Shown here: positions 12,417-22,736 of the stretch, in pieces | Layout: each line of letters opens with the position of its first letter | How positions within the stretch are numbered: position 1 is the first letter of the stretch | NCBI GenBank assembly: GCA_030386875.1 | Contig: CM059571.1 | Coordinates: forward strand, 25,972,355-26,036,354 | Reading direction: 5' to 3' | DNA from: Morinoia aosen | Taxonomy: Eukaryota; Arthropoda; Malacostraca; Amphipoda; Talitridae | Length of the DNA stretch: 64,000 nt | Translations under genes and position numbers: made by a program | Notes under the pieces: generated by a model | Told to the model about the DNA's origin: nothing | The model's input: only the letters and a program-made list of their open reading frames with translations | Databases searched by the model: none

Positions 12417-14538
12417 CAGTGTTTCCACGAGCAGGGTAATTACCCTAGTTTAGGGTAATCAGGGGTACCCTAGGGTATTGTTTAGGGTAATGAAAAGTAT
12501 GGGCAAATCTAGGGTAATCAGAGGTCCGTGAAGGAAGTCCGCCTAATCTACGAAAAATAGAAAATTGAAAGCCAATATGCAAGCACCCTACTAGTCACCA
12601 CTTGAACGAAATGCAATGAAATGAGTCAGAATTTAGTGTTCACAAAACTGCATTGAGTGTGGGTAATGCTGCACATTTGGATATCATCAGGTACCGCTAA
12701 CGAAAGACAGCGTCAAGATACGAAGCCGTAATATCTCTTTTCCACTTCGTTTTGACAAATGATTCTGAGTTACATTTCGCTAATAAAAACTCGATCGGTG
12801 TCAGCAACAGCCACTTGGCGAGAGTCACTGTCCTATTCTGATTGCGCTCGTGCTTATAAGCTTCAACAGAATATTGACAGGTATGTTTGTTGTATTTTTA
12901 AATACCACAGTTAAAGGATTTCATCGTAGAAATAATTAACAGGTTCATTCTCATGATAGTCATTGAGTTAACAGCCGAGTTACCTCACAGCGCCGGTATT
13001 TTGCCAACTAATTAGATGGAAGGCGTCTTATTTCTAAATCTTAGCCATGTTGCACGCCAATGAAGCATGTTATTGTATCGATGTAAACAAAAGAATTTAG
13101 ACAGGGTTCTTTTACACTTCGAGTTACAAAAGGTGCCAAAGGTGGAAGGAAGAATCTATAGAATTAGTTAAAAAATTCATATAAACAAAAGAGCTCAGTT
13201 ATTGACTTAAAACTTGCAATATATGTTTGTATTTTCATTGTCTTTCTTAGGCGCTTCAACACGGACGTAGAATTTGATGTAGCTGCGATCATGCCTAGAA
13301 TTCTGTAAACCGAAATTGAAGCACTAGGGCTTTTAGCAACTGAGTGTTCAAGAAAGTTTATACATATTAATAAAGGCAAGGTAGTTTTTCCAAAAACTTC
13401 TGAATTTCCTCATCCGCTCTTTAGGAAATGAATATATTTGATTACTTTGCGATCAAATTTATGAGTTGATAAAAGAATATGATTGCAGAAAAGTGTCTGA
13501 GAAGCATATTTGATGTAACAAGATTGGAAAAAATCCGTAATGAAAAGATTTGACAAAGGTCATGTGTGAGGACAGCCAGAAAGTCATCAGAGAGAGTGAA
13601 TCAAAGTGTGAGGTTAGATTGAGCATGAGGAAAGAATGGCTGAAGTGCGTGAATGGATGGAAAATCAAATGAAAAATAGGTAATTATACTAGGGATAGGT
13701 AGGCCTACACAAATTGTGGCATTTATATTAGTGTAGCCTATGATTGCACCCCTAGTGAGGAAGAGCCAACGACACCCCCATGAAATAAGGAAAGCTCCAC
13801 TTGAAAGCTAAAACTACCAGCAGAAATTTAAAGATTCGTGGACATCTGAACCTGAGTTCGAGGGATGGTTAGCCAAGTCCTCAAAATCAACAGAGCAAAA
13901 GGATGTGGCATATTGTAAGGTTTGTCGAACCGATATTACTTGTGGGAAATCGGAGATCATGCGTCACATGCTCTCAGAGACACAAACAACGATCCATGGT
14001 GGCAAAAATGGAACCATCACTTGCCAGCAACAAATGATCATCTCGAAAATCAACCCAATGTCCCTCATTCCAATGATTATCCTATGATCCTCTCGGAAAT
14101 CGTGCTCGTAAAGTGGAACTGCAAGTTTGTGCATTTTTAGCTAAGCACCTCATACCTATCTCATTGCGTGAGCCTCTTTTAGTTTGATGAAATCAATGTT
14201 CCCAGTTGAGGAGTCGCTGAAAAAGGTGCGCCTTGGAAAACAGCGGGCATCAAACATAATTCGATTGGTATTTGGCAAACATCTTGTACGTGATATGGTC
14301 TGGGATATCAAAACAGCATTCTAAAGTTGTTCAACTGGACTTCCCTCCTGACACTCATGTAGTATGTAACACAGTGCTAATTCATACTGACGGAGCTGTG
14401 TAAACCAGTCATTTACCTTTTAATTGATTTATAGATCATAGGTCAGGATTTGCTCTTTTAGGGTAATCTGGGGTAATCAACACCCTTCAGCTGGGGTAAT
14501 TAGAGTCGCCTCACGTGGAAACCCTGGTGGAAACACTG
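12417..14538 (+). mobile_element. hAT copy B
   Basis: It begins with the same CAGTGTTTCCACGAGCAGGG end as copy A and finishes with the complementary end at 14,538. The TAGGGTAAT motif recurs at about 12,450-12,525 and again at 14,458-14,505. The interior is mostly non-coding apart from an N-terminal transposase remnant near the right side. It is shorter than a full hAT because the transposase C-terminal part is absent. Confidence 0.7.
13830..14320 (+). pseudogene. hAT transposase N-terminal remnant with BED zinc finger
   Basis: The plus strand reads WTSEPEFEGWLAKSSKSTEQ followed by VAYCKVCRTDITCGKSEIM with RHM after it, a BED finger (CxxC then HxnH-like) as found at the start of KIAA1586-like hAT transposases. 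After frame breaks the next conserved segment is visible as KVRLGKQRASNIIRLVFGKH at about 14,225-14,285. It complements the C-terminal fragment in copy A, so together the halves cover most of one transposase but in permuted order. Confidence 0.65.
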
Positions 14539-14545
14539 ATCTCAC

Positions 14546-14704
14546 CTTCAGTAAGTCCAGGATGGTGGAGAAGGAAGGCCGTCGCTCAGCAAGTCGCTCG
14601 AAGCAGAGCTCCTGGATGCGAGCTATGGCACCCGGTGCTGAGCTGGACAGAGGCAAGGTGGCGCCGTCGCACACCCTTTCCTTCACTTTGTGCTTGTCAA
14701 GTCC
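14546..14704 (-). CDS. InR-like receptor, kinase C-lobe exon
   Basis: The acceptor ...tatactcag is followed by GLDKHKVKERVCDGATLPL and then ARIQELCFERLAERRPSFS and ILDLLK. This is the end of a tyrosine kinase domain, with the helix-G to helix-I segment and the conserved RRPSF arginine. It enters in phase 0 and leaves in phase 0 through donor AAG|GTGAGAT. That donor is part of the 8-bp duplication made by the hAT insertion. The next exon must lie left of 9,850 and was not identified. Confidence 0.9.
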
Positions 14705-15857
14705 CTGAGTATAAGAAATGAAGCGCATGACCAAAACACCGAAGCTACAGCCAGCGGTCACGGCAGTAAAACTTTTAGTGTGCTTCAAAGAGTTGTTACA
14801 CGCTGCGTCACAGAGTCTCTTTCGTACTGACCTCCGACTATTCGTGCTCCGTCTCGTCGTCTGGCTGCGAAACTTTGGATTGTTGAGCCAGTTTCTCATA
14901 TGGACACTTTTGAGAAATTGGTAATTATGAATGACGGAATAAATCTCCCACCTTGCGCACGTATCCAAATTTTACTGAAAGACTTGTTTGCGTTTTGACG
15001 TGATTGCTGGGTAAAATATTTACCAAGTTCTTCTATGCAGGTGTAAATCGCACTTCATTCAAGCTGAAGACAATAATTCGAATTCTTTCGAAAAATGCGT
15101 AAACGGACGAAAAGTCCGGCCATTCAGCTCCAATATTTTGTGGCTATTCTATAGATGACCCAATTTTAAATCAATTGCTATAAATTTAATTATCATCAAA
15201 TAGAACCTTACTTCAGGTTTATTCACACAGCAATGCATAGCTTCAGGTTCAAAATTAAGAATCTCTAAAATTAATGAAAAAACTTTCTTTGTCCAGAATT
15301 TTCCTTTCACATTTCACAGAAGTCAGAGGTTACTAGTAAAGAACTGATCTCCAGCACTTGCTTGATGGCAGTTGGATGTACTGTTAATTTGAAATTTCAA
15401 ATGACAGACGCACTATTTATTCATTGTTCATCAGGTCTCAATCATGACCTTCGAAAGCTTTTCTAGTTTACAGTCAAGGTATTTAAGTATTTTGAAACAG
15501 AAACTCGTAATCAATGAAACCTCGAAAGCTCCTAAAAGGCTCAGAAGTATAAAGAAAAATCCTCAAATTACGATGTCATAAATGAAAATTGAGAAAAGTT
15601 TATGAACTATCACTCCAGAAATTTTGGTGAAAGTAACGTGCATGTTCGTTTAGGTATAACATTTAATCACGAAACACTGTATTGGAACTCGCTGCAGCAA
15701 TTTTAAAAAAGTTGTGTAATGAAAGAGGTCAAAATACCTGTAAGTTACCCCAAGTTGATCCATCACAATAGCTGTAACTATCCAGAAAGGACTTGTGAGA
15801 GGTAAACCAGCATTAGTAATCGTAATTTCGTAAGCAGAGAACATAGGCATAGCTTAC
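14705..15857. other. Intron of receptor gene
   Basis: AT-rich sequence of about 1.15 kb between the last two recognised kinase exons. No further gene or repeat is recognised in it. Confidence 0.6.
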
Positions 15858-15994
15858 CGAGAAAGGCTTCTGACCAGGGTTGGTTATCTCCCAGATAAGC
15901 ACACCGAAGCTCCAGACGTCGGTTGCCCTGCTGAATTGGCTTTCCAGCAAAGTCTCGGGTGGCATCCAGCAAACTGGGTGTTCCTTGCTCAACA
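15858..15994 (-). CDS. InR-like receptor, kinase activation segment and helix F exon
   Basis: After acceptor ...gttgttgcgcag the exon encodes LSKEHPVCWMPPETLLESQF, then RATDVWSFGVLIWEITNPGQ and KPFS. WMPPE corresponds to WMAPE of insulin receptors, with PVCW for PVRW, and DVWSFG is the helix F motif. It contributes the second half of the activation loop and contains no tyrosine. Phase 1 in, phase 0 out, donor TCG|GTAAGC. Confidence 0.92.
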
Positions 15995-18227
15995 CTGCGC
16001 AACAACGATAACAAGCGGGTAATGTGGTGCAGATTAATCGAGGGTGCAATGTACGTTAAACCTGAGGTGTAAATGGGTCGGATCGTTAGGTGCAGGATTG
16101 TCAAAACGAGAATGAAAGATTTAAGTGAGATGAAGAAAGGTATCTTGCATTCAAACCCGGTACAGAGAAAGGGAAAATGCAACAGAATTACACGAAAACT
16201 TTTTCCGTAAAATTTCTGAATAAATATGAACATAAGCAAGTGGAGTCTAAAGCTGATTTATTGCTTTTAAAATAAATTCACACTTGACGCATTGCCTCGC
16301 CTAGTAATTGAACCAGCGGATCAAAGCGCGAGAATGAAAAATTGTCACGGAGATTTCAGGCTGAAATGAAGAAAAAATTTTGAAAATAGGAAAGAAAAAC
16401 GCATGATGTAGCGGCCTAGCGATTACCACTCGTATTCTCGACGGGTGAAGTCAACGAGGGAAGAATATCTCATTTATTTCTAAAATGAGTAAGAAAGCAA
16501 TATATGAGTTTTAAAATACTAATGCCTAACACTATCTAATGAGAATAAAAATATTTGAAAATACCAGAAATAAAACAATGCTTATCAACTCTTTCTTAAG
16601 AAAGTAACACGGATATTTTAAATTAAAGCATTCTACATTGGTAATACGTGCAAATTATACTTTCTTAAAGCTAATGACATGAAACGCTGTCAAATTTTAA
16701 ATCAGTTAAAATGATACCTCCAATCTCATCATTCTGAATTGTTTTGGTATTGTATTTATACTTACTTGACGTCGATTAAATGTGCGACCTAAATAGATAA
16801 TTCAGAGAATAGATGCTTCTATTATGATTCTAAAGACTCCATCATCCCATAAGAAATTTTTCAGCGTGTGCTGAAATATTGCCTAAATATTCCACGGGAT
16901 GCCATCCCTTTAATCCAACTCCTTTTATCTAAGCAAAATGAAACGCTCCCTAAAATAAACACTGCGATCACATATCGCGAGAACGCATTATCAGTTCGCG
17001 TGAACGTGAACATTACCAGCACAGCGGAGGGTGTCAACACCCGGCGCTGGCCGACTCTGGCTGGTAGTCTTAAATGGCTCCTGACATTGTTGCGCCACCG
17101 ACCCGTTCTGACCGCAGCTCTCGAGTTCGTGATATGTTCACACACATACAACAAATTCGTTGACGCTTCGAATTTTGGGTCCAGAACTAAGCTGAGGGGT
17201 TAAGTGACATCAACCCCGAATCAAGTGTTATAAAAAAGCACGTCATAACTCTCTCACTTGATCTTTGAGAATTCAACTGAATTCAGTTAGATATTCAAAT
17301 TGAATTTCATTTGAATTCAAATTCAACTTTGAATTCATGAGAATGCATCAAATTAGGACTCATCCTGAGAAGTGCGTTGAAGTCGAATGAATTTTTTTTT
17401 CACAAAAGCATTGTTTCATTGAAATACACCTACCGTAACAACTATAAGGTATTCATTTAGGAAATAAAGTACTCGCATTGTTTACCGTCATAACGATACA
17501 ATGGTACGCTTGCTAAGCCTATATAAGCTTTTTGCGGACCTTCAAGCCATAGGACGTGTTAGCACTTGATATTGAAATCTCATGATCTAGTTCAAATTCA
17601 GTATCTCTTTACATTTTTTTCAGCATTTTTGTTATTAAACAGAAAGAAAATTAAACAGAATATTATGAACAGAAGATTATTTACTTAATTCATACCAGAG
17701 TGACACGCTCTCCAATTTTTGGAACGCAACAATTTGACACGACCATAAAACTAGTGTCGCGTCTTGTGGGCAGCGTCAATAATATCGTGGGCAGCGTAAG
17801 TATAAATTAACAAAAATTTAACGATTTAGGCCTTGAAACCCTAGTATTAGTTGAAAGATTTTAAAGAGGACAATTCAACTTCCAAAACACGGAAAGTTTT
17901 TGATCCCACGACACTAGTTCCTTCAGCTGGTCAAGGATTGTTCCGTGATAATCAAGCTCAAATGGTGATAGCTACTTTGCTATCTATCGAGCAGTTTACA
18001 GATCTTATTCACAACAAACGGAATACAATCGCAAAATAACGTTGTATTGATATTTCTGTAGGATTGTAAAAAGAACAAATTCACATAAAGTTCAAGTACA
18101 ATTGACATCTGTCTCACAATTTGATTAGACGGTTTAATCCTCCTAAAAAAAAGTGCGCTGATCGTTACAGATGTCGTAAGTTAGCTTTTTAGGAAATTGA
18201 AGCAGGACGTAAAAATTTTTCTCTCAC
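15995..18227. other. Intron of receptor gene
   Basis: About 2.2 kb. Open frames of roughly 100 codons occur on both strands at 16,861-17,203 but show no known motif. At 17,260-17,340 there is a self-complementary patch built from GAATTCAAATTC-like phrases. Nothing else is recognised. Confidence 0.55.
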
Positions 18228-18405
18228 CCACGACAGGCTCAGTATCAGAGAGCTGCAGCGCTTGGCCGAAATCAGCCAATTTGAGAAAAGGTTTGGGTGA
18301 GTCTTCCAATAAGCAGTTTCTGCATGACAGGTCGCAGTGGATGATCTTCAAGTCGTGCAGATACTTCATGCCTGTCGCTGCTTGTCCGATGAATCGAACT
18401 TGATC
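18228..18405 (-). CDS. InR-like receptor, catalytic loop exon
   Basis: Encodes DQVRFIGQAATGMKYLHDLK, then IIHCDLSCRNCLLED and LKLADFGQALQLSDTEPVV. HCDLSCRN is the catalytic loop, normally HRDLAARN; Asp, Arg and Asn of the DxxxRN part are kept but the HRD arginine is Cys. DFG is intact. The loop after DFG lacks the YxxxYY seen in insulin receptors. Acceptor ...cattttactag, phase 0 in. Donor GTGG|GTGAGA, phase 1 out. Confidence 0.93.
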
Positions 18406-18715
18406 CTAGTAAAATGTTGAAACAATGAATGAAAGTGAATAATCATCAATGCTCAAATAGGTATCATAGAAAACTTAGTACAGGTGCTACAGACTACAGT
18501 TAAAGAAAGTCTTTCAAGTGCGACCATAGACTATACCTAGACTTACAGGAACATTCAATCATATGTGAATAATATTGTGACCAACGACCAATAGAAATAC
18601 ACGATAAAAGCTTGAGTTTATAGTTTTGGAATATGTGCCAGATCCAGTGCTTTGCACTCAAAATTCGAATCTAAGTAAATAGACCGACATAAAAACAAAC
18701 GTCATAGGAACTTAC
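18406..18715. other. Intron of receptor gene
   Basis: A 310-bp AT-rich intron between the hinge and catalytic-loop exons; nothing else seen. Confidence 0.7.
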
Positions 18716-18851
18716 TTGACATGAAAGAGAATCTTTCTTCAAGTAGAGATATTGCTGGAGGTCCAGCGACATGTGCTCCATCACGTACGCCAGGCGGTCG
18801 GGTTCCAGCAGCACGCCCAGCAGCCGCACCACGTGAGCGCTCTGGGCCTTT
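18716..18851 (-). CDS. InR-like receptor, kinase hinge exon
   Basis: Encodes KAQSAHVVRLLGVLLEPDRL, then AYVMEHMSLDLQQYLYLKKD and SLSCQ. HVVRLLGV is shared with insulin receptors, where the same position reads HHVVRLLGV, and VMEHMSLDL is the hinge (VMELMAHGDL in insulin receptors). Note the lost GD: MSLDL for MAHGDL. The exon is GC-richer than its surroundings. Acceptor ...tttgtttcag, phase 2 in. Donor CAA|GTAAGT, phase 0 out. Confidence 0.92.
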
Positions 18852-19260
18852 CTGAAACAAATCCTTTCGGTTGTTGATTGCTGAGCAGCAGAGCAAGGGA
18901 CAGGTTCTCCCTCTGTTCGGAGCTATTGCGATCACAAAATATATTTATGATGGAAAATAAAGCGTTTACAGATATTTCGAGTGAGATTGTTTAATATAAC
19001 CAAGTCAGTATTTATAACAATGTGTTACATAAACGCGCGCTTGAATTGTTCATTACAAACATAGATATCAAACTTTCTTAACGCTCTGCCAAAAAAGAAT
19101 CAAATTGCAGAGCTCGGACAAGTGTGGTCGTAGCGAATTTTTGAATCGATATTTTTCGAGTCATTATTTCAAGCTAAAAATTCAATGAACGAATGAGCGT
19201 ATTTCCACATGCAACGGGAAAAATCCATTCTTAATTCAACGGGAAAATTGAGCCACTAAC
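18852..19260. other. Intron of receptor gene
   Basis: A 409-bp intron between the N-lobe and hinge exons, ending at donor GTTAGT on its upstream side. No other feature is recognised. Confidence 0.7.
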
Positions 19261-19564
19261 TTGAGCAGAGATGCCTCACGGAGGAAATTCCGAACATCCC
19301 TGGTGCTTGCCATCCTCTTAGGGATCTTAATGGCAACTTTGGTGTAGCTGACGTCGCCAGTTGCAGCACCAGCGTTATCATGACTGTCAGCGCTGGGTTT
19401 TTGAGAGTTGACGCGCCCGAGCCACACCTCAGAGAAGTGGCCGCTGCCCACGCGAGATACCGTCTCAACATCGGCGGAGTCGAACTGCAGGCTCAGCATT
19501 TCGTACTCGCGGGCTATGGAGGTCGCTTCTGGTGAACACAGGGAGCACAATTCGTATACGTCAG
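19261..19564 (-). CDS. InR-like receptor, juxtamembrane and kinase N-lobe exon
   Basis: Begins DVYELCSLCSPEATSIAREY, then VSRVGSGHFSEVWLGR (glycine-rich loop with the third Gly replaced by Ser), an extended loop of about 25 residues rich in Ser, Asp and Gly, VAIKIPKR with the ATP-anchoring Lys, and FLREASLLK with the helix C Glu. The juxtamembrane part aligns with insulin receptors around the [20 protein letters not shown] region but has no NPXY. Acceptor ...gcattctcag, phase 1 in. Donor AA|GTTAGT, phase 2 out. Confidence 0.92.
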
Positions 19565-21830
19565 CTGAGAATGCAAAACTTATAGCATGTGAGCATCTAC
19601 GAGGAAAGTTGTTTAAAACTTTGAAAATAAAGCAAAATAAGATACCTCTAGGAGTTGAGGGTTGGCTGCATTCAATACTTACAAACCGAAGTACGTGGCA
19701 GATAGAATAATGATTCTTAAATTTTAATATCTCAGTAGACCGTGAAAAGCCAGCCCTGTATGTTCATATACCGCTATGAGCTCATTTATGTTTAATCAAG
19801 CTCACATTACCACACAGATAAATAGCGTCAAACTATAGGATTTACTTCGACGATTGCAGTTTTTCTCATAAATGATTGCGCACAAAATAAATAATTTTGC
19901 TCTATAAACCTTTCTGCAGTGATCAAATTATTGATATTTAGTTGATAATATGTCTTAAAAAGAGTATAAAAACTTTAAATACATTTAAATACTTTTTACA
20001 CACCATTCCCGCATACATATTGAACAAAGAATAAAAACGCATACGAAATAAACAACATCTAAAAAGAATGTCAACAATTACTTTAAAATGTTACGACGAA
20101 AAGATTAGGTTGAGAACGTTCGACATTGGGTGTCAAAATAAGAATTTCAACGGTTGAACAAAAGATCGAAAGAAGAACCATCACTGCGCATTTCCTCGCT
20201 TACTTTACTCTGATTTTGAGAAGGCTTATAAGTACGAAGGACGAGAATGCAGACGGTGAGACGCTGATGAGGAGTGCCTTGAAAGATAGTCTCCATTGAC
20301 AGTGACCCATGAGCTTCGCGAATCTGAGATATTCACTAGTGTTATTGAGAGTATTATTGGAAATAAATAATGATGCGGAAAAAACACAGTCCTCGTAGAT
20401 GGCTTTAAGTTTGCACAAATTCAGTTTCTCAATCATTTGATTTCCATTTATCACTGAGGATGTTAGAGCATGGAAAATAGTTACAAAATTGGAATAGACC
20501 GAATTTTATAAAGAGTTAGACCCTGAATTATTACGAAGGCTTTAGCCCGATTAAAATATTTGATTCAGAAGAGATATTTAGTTTTACCGCTTTTTACTGA
20601 ACTCTCACGAGCACCTTATTATTAGTTTCCAGCATCAATTGAAAAATGAGAGAAGCAGACGTCATGTGACAGAAATTACTGCGCATCATCATGCAGTGTA
20701 TAATAATCCACAAATTGCTATCGGGTATTTTGCTGTGCATAATAATACAGAACACTGTTAGTTAAACTTCATGTTCTTGTGCATGATTATACAACAACCA
20801 AGATTAAATACTATGAGAGACACCACGAGTAGCAAAACATATGAATTCGACATAGCATAGTATATAAAACTCATCGTATTCATCAAAGCATTCATGGCAG
20901 TCGAACACCCACGGTACACACACACACGTGGACGTACACAGAGCATACCAGTTTTGTGTGTACAAAGCCGTGTCGTGTGGTGTGGTGCACTGAGCACGGT
21001 TGCTATACTATAGTTGCTAGTTCGCTCAATTGACACCAGTTCTGAATTAGTGCCGAAATGGTTCACCTTGACTAAAAAAGCGCACACTCAAGCCATCAGC
21101 ATGTATGTGTTAATGAATTTAAAAAATTAGGCATGAGAGCAAAAAAGGTGTGATCGCTCATTGAAAAAGACATCCGATCCTCAAAATCCGACGCGTTAAC
21201 CCTCACTGTTCAAGGTGACGGCGCCAATTCAAGACCAAAGAGGATAAAGTAGGGGAAAAATTACTATCTATATTTCATATCCTGATTTTGATGGGCACTC
21301 TAGCAGATCGTATCTGTTTTGAAAGATCACTTTAATAAGGATATGAAATGTTTCAACAAGAATTTGATAACTTTGAAGCACAAATCGAAACAATGTTTAA
21401 TCAAGACTGAAACCGAAGAGAAAAAAAAACATTAAACAACAACAGAAGACGATCATAATTCTAGTCTTCCGTGTATCCAAGTCTTCTTGAAACTTAGATA
21501 GAAGAAGATGACGTAGCAAGCAAAAGACGTACACAGATTATCTCGGGGGATCTACGTCACCACTTCCATTCGTCAACAAGTGAGATTCGTAAGGCCATCG
21601 CTCAAGTGCTGCAGAACGACGAATGAATATCGTCAGGCTCTGCCACGCTTTTTGACGGTACAGTGTTGACAGATCCGAACTAAATTCCTTACAGGAATAC
21701 TGGCTTCTGATTTGTATGTCAATTTTTTATATTTAAGGTTAAATTATTGTGCGTAATACCTGAGTCCCACAGTTGGTTAATACTTATCAATATCATTGCG
21801 GGAATAAAATAAATTAAAGACAAGCAATGA
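19565..21830. other. Left part of 17-kb intron; nothing recognised
   Basis: About 2.3 kb of AT-rich sequence. Open frames at 20,200-20,454 and 20,758-21,087 (minus) have no motif. A short CA-rich patch lies at 20,907-20,945. LINE copy B and the nested elements begin to the right. Confidence 0.5.
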
Positions 21831-21835
21831 ATATA

Positions 21836-21975
21836 ATACAATCAATGCTGCCGATCATTCCACGCACAATCCCATCGAAAAACAAACAAAAGCCGAGTAC
21901 TATACAAGAGTTCCTCATAAACATAAAAAAACGCCAATCACACTTCACATTACTTTGCTAAGATAAAATTTCAAA
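21836..21975 (+). pseudogene. LINE copy B, ORF2 fragment 1 (5'-truncated)
   Basis: The plus strand reads PSKNKQKPSTIQEFLINIKK followed by RQSHFTLLC, matching TTKNKQKPWITKDIVINIKK and RQAYLALLC of LINE copy A at 3,490-3,575. A stop follows. The copy resumes at about 32,750 after the gypsy element and a short stretch of other DNA. It is a relic of a second copy of the same LINE family. Confidence 0.7.
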
Positions 21976-22536
21976 AGCATTACTCCCTCCGGTCAGAAAT
22001 ATTTGAATGTGGCAACAACGACAAGTTGCAGCATCTGATGAAAATGCAAGTGAAAAGACAAAGAAGTATTTTAAATTCAATCCTGATATTGGAAAATTTG
22101 CCGAATAAATTAACAAGTATCGAAGAAACATAGTGGCAAACATGTTTTTTCTGTTGCAACAGTGTATATTTCAGGTTTTTAATTACAAAGTAGAGTTTGT
22201 CATTTGTTGTTTATTTAATTCAAAATATTAGATAAGATGTTAGTTTGAGTCACCCTAACCGCAACACAGACGCTCCACAGAAAGGAAGGAAGAAGGCACC
22301 AATAAGTATGGAGTTAAAGGAACGCGGAATCTGTGCACATGGTGCGTGGAAACAGTAAATTGAGAAAAAAGTTCATGAAACAAGATGAAAGTTGAAGAAA
22401 AAAACAATTGCCGATGAAAAACAGGAGATCAGTGAGCCGAAAAAAGATGGTCTGTAACGAAACAAAAACACTTCATTTTAACAAAAAGAAGGCCTATACC
22501 TAACTCTCGGCTCGGGGCCTCACATATTCCCCATGG
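21976..22536. other. Unassigned segment between LINE B and gypsy element
   Basis: About 560 bp that does not match LINE copy A. Together with 32,656-32,745 it would form a roughly 650-bp insertion into LINE B in which the gypsy element later landed. No coding sequence is seen. Confidence 0.4.
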
Positions 22537-22540
22537 GAGC

Positions 22541-22713
22541 TGTGCGGCCATCTCCGCACATGTCTGTATTCCGCGTCGTTCTGTATCTGTACGACACTTA
22601 TATAAAGGCTGCTAATGTCGAAGCCAGTTGCTCAATCTACCGATTCCCATCCTGCTGTCAACACCTAGTGGAATAAACTCGCCAAGCTTCCCCAGTGTTT
22701 CTCTGCCCGCACA
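22541..22713 (+). repeat. 5' LTR of gypsy element
   Basis: Begins TGTGCGG and ends CCGCACA, a 7-bp terminal inverted repeat. The first 20 bases are themselves a hairpin (TGTGCGG-CCATCT-CCGCACA). A TATA box TATATAAAGG is at 22,599-22,608 and AATAAA at 22,672-22,677. All 173 bases match the 3' LTR. Confidence 0.96.
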
Positions 22714-22718
22714 TTAAG

Positions 22719-22736
22719 TGGTGGCCAACGTATGTT
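22719..22736 (+). other. Probable primer binding site
   Basis: TGGTGGCCAACG starts five bases after the LTR, the usual place for a tRNA primer. It resembles the tRNA-Lys complement TGGCGCCCAACG with two changes. A phrase GATTCGAACTC a little downstream looks like a T-arm complement. The tRNA identity is not certain. Confidence 0.5.

Larger units (their letters stand above)
9858..14538. mobile_element. Composite hAT insertion, two head-to-tail copies in one target duplication
   Basis: The outer ends are CAGTGTTTCCACGAG at 9,858 and CTGGTGGAAACACTG ending at 14,538, a 15-bp inverted repeat with one mismatch. They are flanked by a perfect 8-bp duplication ATCTCACC (9,850-9,857 and 14,539-14,546), as expected of hAT transposition. 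A second copy of the left end occurs at 12,417. It is joined directly to a right-end-like ccgtggaaac, so two copies, A and B, abut with no target duplication between them. Many TAGGGTAAT motifs cluster at the ends of both. Pieces of hAT transposase occur in both halves. Confidence 0.85.

Noticed and set aside
16861-17203. Overlapping frames of 97 and 111 codons on opposite strands
   Set aside because: No motif, no splice context matching the receptor phases, and mutual overlap suggest chance.
20758-21087. Minus-strand 109-codon frame with a hydrophobic end
   Set aside because: The hydrophobic run could suggest a membrane protein, but there is no motif, no good splice site in phase, and it lies in the large intron between two exons that already join.
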